A stretch of 64,000 bases of DNA, from the NCBI RefSeq assembly GCF_025244665.1, contig NZ_CP104205.1:1-64000 (forward strand), written 5' to 3'. Positions 63,650 to 64,000 of this stretch are shown piece after piece; within the stretch, counting starts at the first letter, position 1, and every line of letters begins with the position of its first letter. Source of the stretch: Maribacter litopenaei. GTDB lineage: Bacteria; Bacteroidota; Bacteroidia; Flavobacteriales; Flavobacteriaceae. A model generated the notes under the pieces. That model ran no database searches. It was not told where the DNA came from and saw only the letters and a list, made by a program, of their open reading frames with translations. The position numbers and the translations under genes were made by a program.

Positions 63650-64000
63650 TCAAATAAAACTGTCCACCTCTTTGTATGCGTTGATTACGGCCGTTTCTCC
63701 TTCTTTACCGGATTCCGAATTTCCATGTTCCATACCTAGAACACCATCAAATCCCTTATCATGGATAAATTTAAAGACGTTTTTATAATTGATTTCACCA
63801 GTAGTGGGTTCATTTCTGCCAGGGTTGTCCCCAATTTGGATATAAGCGATTTCGTCCCAAGTAAGATCCATATTATGTATTAAGTTCCCTTCTGTTTTTT
63901 GCATGTGATAGATATCGAAGAGAATTTTACAAGTGGGGCTGTCCACTCCTTTGCAAATCATATAGGTCTGATCTGAGTTTTGTAAATACAGGTCTGGAGA
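63650..64000 (-). CDS. TIM-barrel sugar isomerase/hydroxypyruvate isomerase-like protein, 5' partial
   Basis: C-terminal 117 codons of a xylose-isomerase-like TIM barrel; the frame stays open to the right edge (LYLQNSDQTYMICKGVDSPT). CKILFDIYHMQKTEGNLIHN carries a metal-binding Asp and His, YIQIGDNPGRNEPTTGEINY and GVLGMEHG carry the last metal Glu. Similar to bacteroidal hydroxypyruvate isomerase-family proteins that often neighbour Gfo/Idh enzymes. Substrate not certain. Confidence 0.88.
   Translation of the reverse strand, partial: SPDLYLQNSDQTYMICKGVDSPTCKILFDIYHMQKTEGNLIHNMDLTWDEIAYIQIGDNPGRNEPTTGEINYKNVFKFIHDKGFDGVLGMEHGNSESGKEGETAVINAYKEVDSFI

Overview
The window looks like chromosomal DNA of a marine Flavobacteriaceae (Bacteroidota), probably near the Maribacter/Arenibacter/Zobellia group. 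The grounds are a type IX secretion sorting domain, a DUF1460 amidase-like protein, a flavobacterial-style hem operon headed by an AraC-type regulator, VPS10/sortilin-like BNR propeller proteins, LytS/LytTR signalling and moderate-to-low GC. I cannot fix the genus from sequence alone.

Layout. 0-4.6 kb: end of a secreted subtilisin-like protease, then katG. 4.7-9.7 kb (minus strand): exonuclease, O6-methylguanine repair protein, CNNM/CBS membrane protein, serine hydrolase and a WYL regulator divergent from a DinB gene (9.9 kb), with a striking double operator between them. 10.7-17.9 kb: a minus-strand operon hemA-hemCD-hemE-(GNAT)-hemF-(PhzF)-hemB, with an AraC regulator divergent at 18.1 kb. 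hemH follows at 21.2 kb and hemJ at 32.35 kb, so almost all of the route from glutamyl-tRNA to protoheme lies in 22 kb; hemL is not here. 23-32 kb: MATE exporter, lactonase-like lipoprotein and two tandem VPS10-like propeller proteins.

32.9-37.1 kb is an AT-rich accessory cassette between hemJ and a sensor kinase. It holds a secreted coiled-coil protein, a DUF3696-type AAA ATPase, a small possibly PIN-like protein and a 56-aa one-span membrane protein. The last two share an SPIISG motif across their junction. I regard this as the best candidate for an undescribed (defence-like) system. 37-42 kb is core again: kinase, enoyl-CoA hydratase, secreted protein, radical SAM protein. 42-50 kb (minus): unknown accessory gene, amidohydrolase, esterase, AtuA pair, CitMHS transporter and Gfo/Idh oxidoreductase, a catabolic block. 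50.5-59 kb: hyaluronan-synthase-like GT2, HD hydrolase, PlsC, bacilliredoxin, TerB-J protein, HupE-like protein, dCMP deaminase, S41 protease, MarC, DUF3109. 59-62.8 kb: TPR-LytS kinase and LytTR regulator with a 21-bp-period direct repeat upstream, facing small exported-protein genes. The window ends inside a TIM-barrel isomerase.

Data quality matters. About 20 core genes, including essential hem genes, are broken by single-base indels or in-frame stops. Seventeen of the breaks are the same error: CCGGA written as CCGAGA (or TCCGG as TCTCGG on the other strand). These are almost certainly basecalling or assembly artefacts, so I annotate such genes as single CDSs across the breaks.
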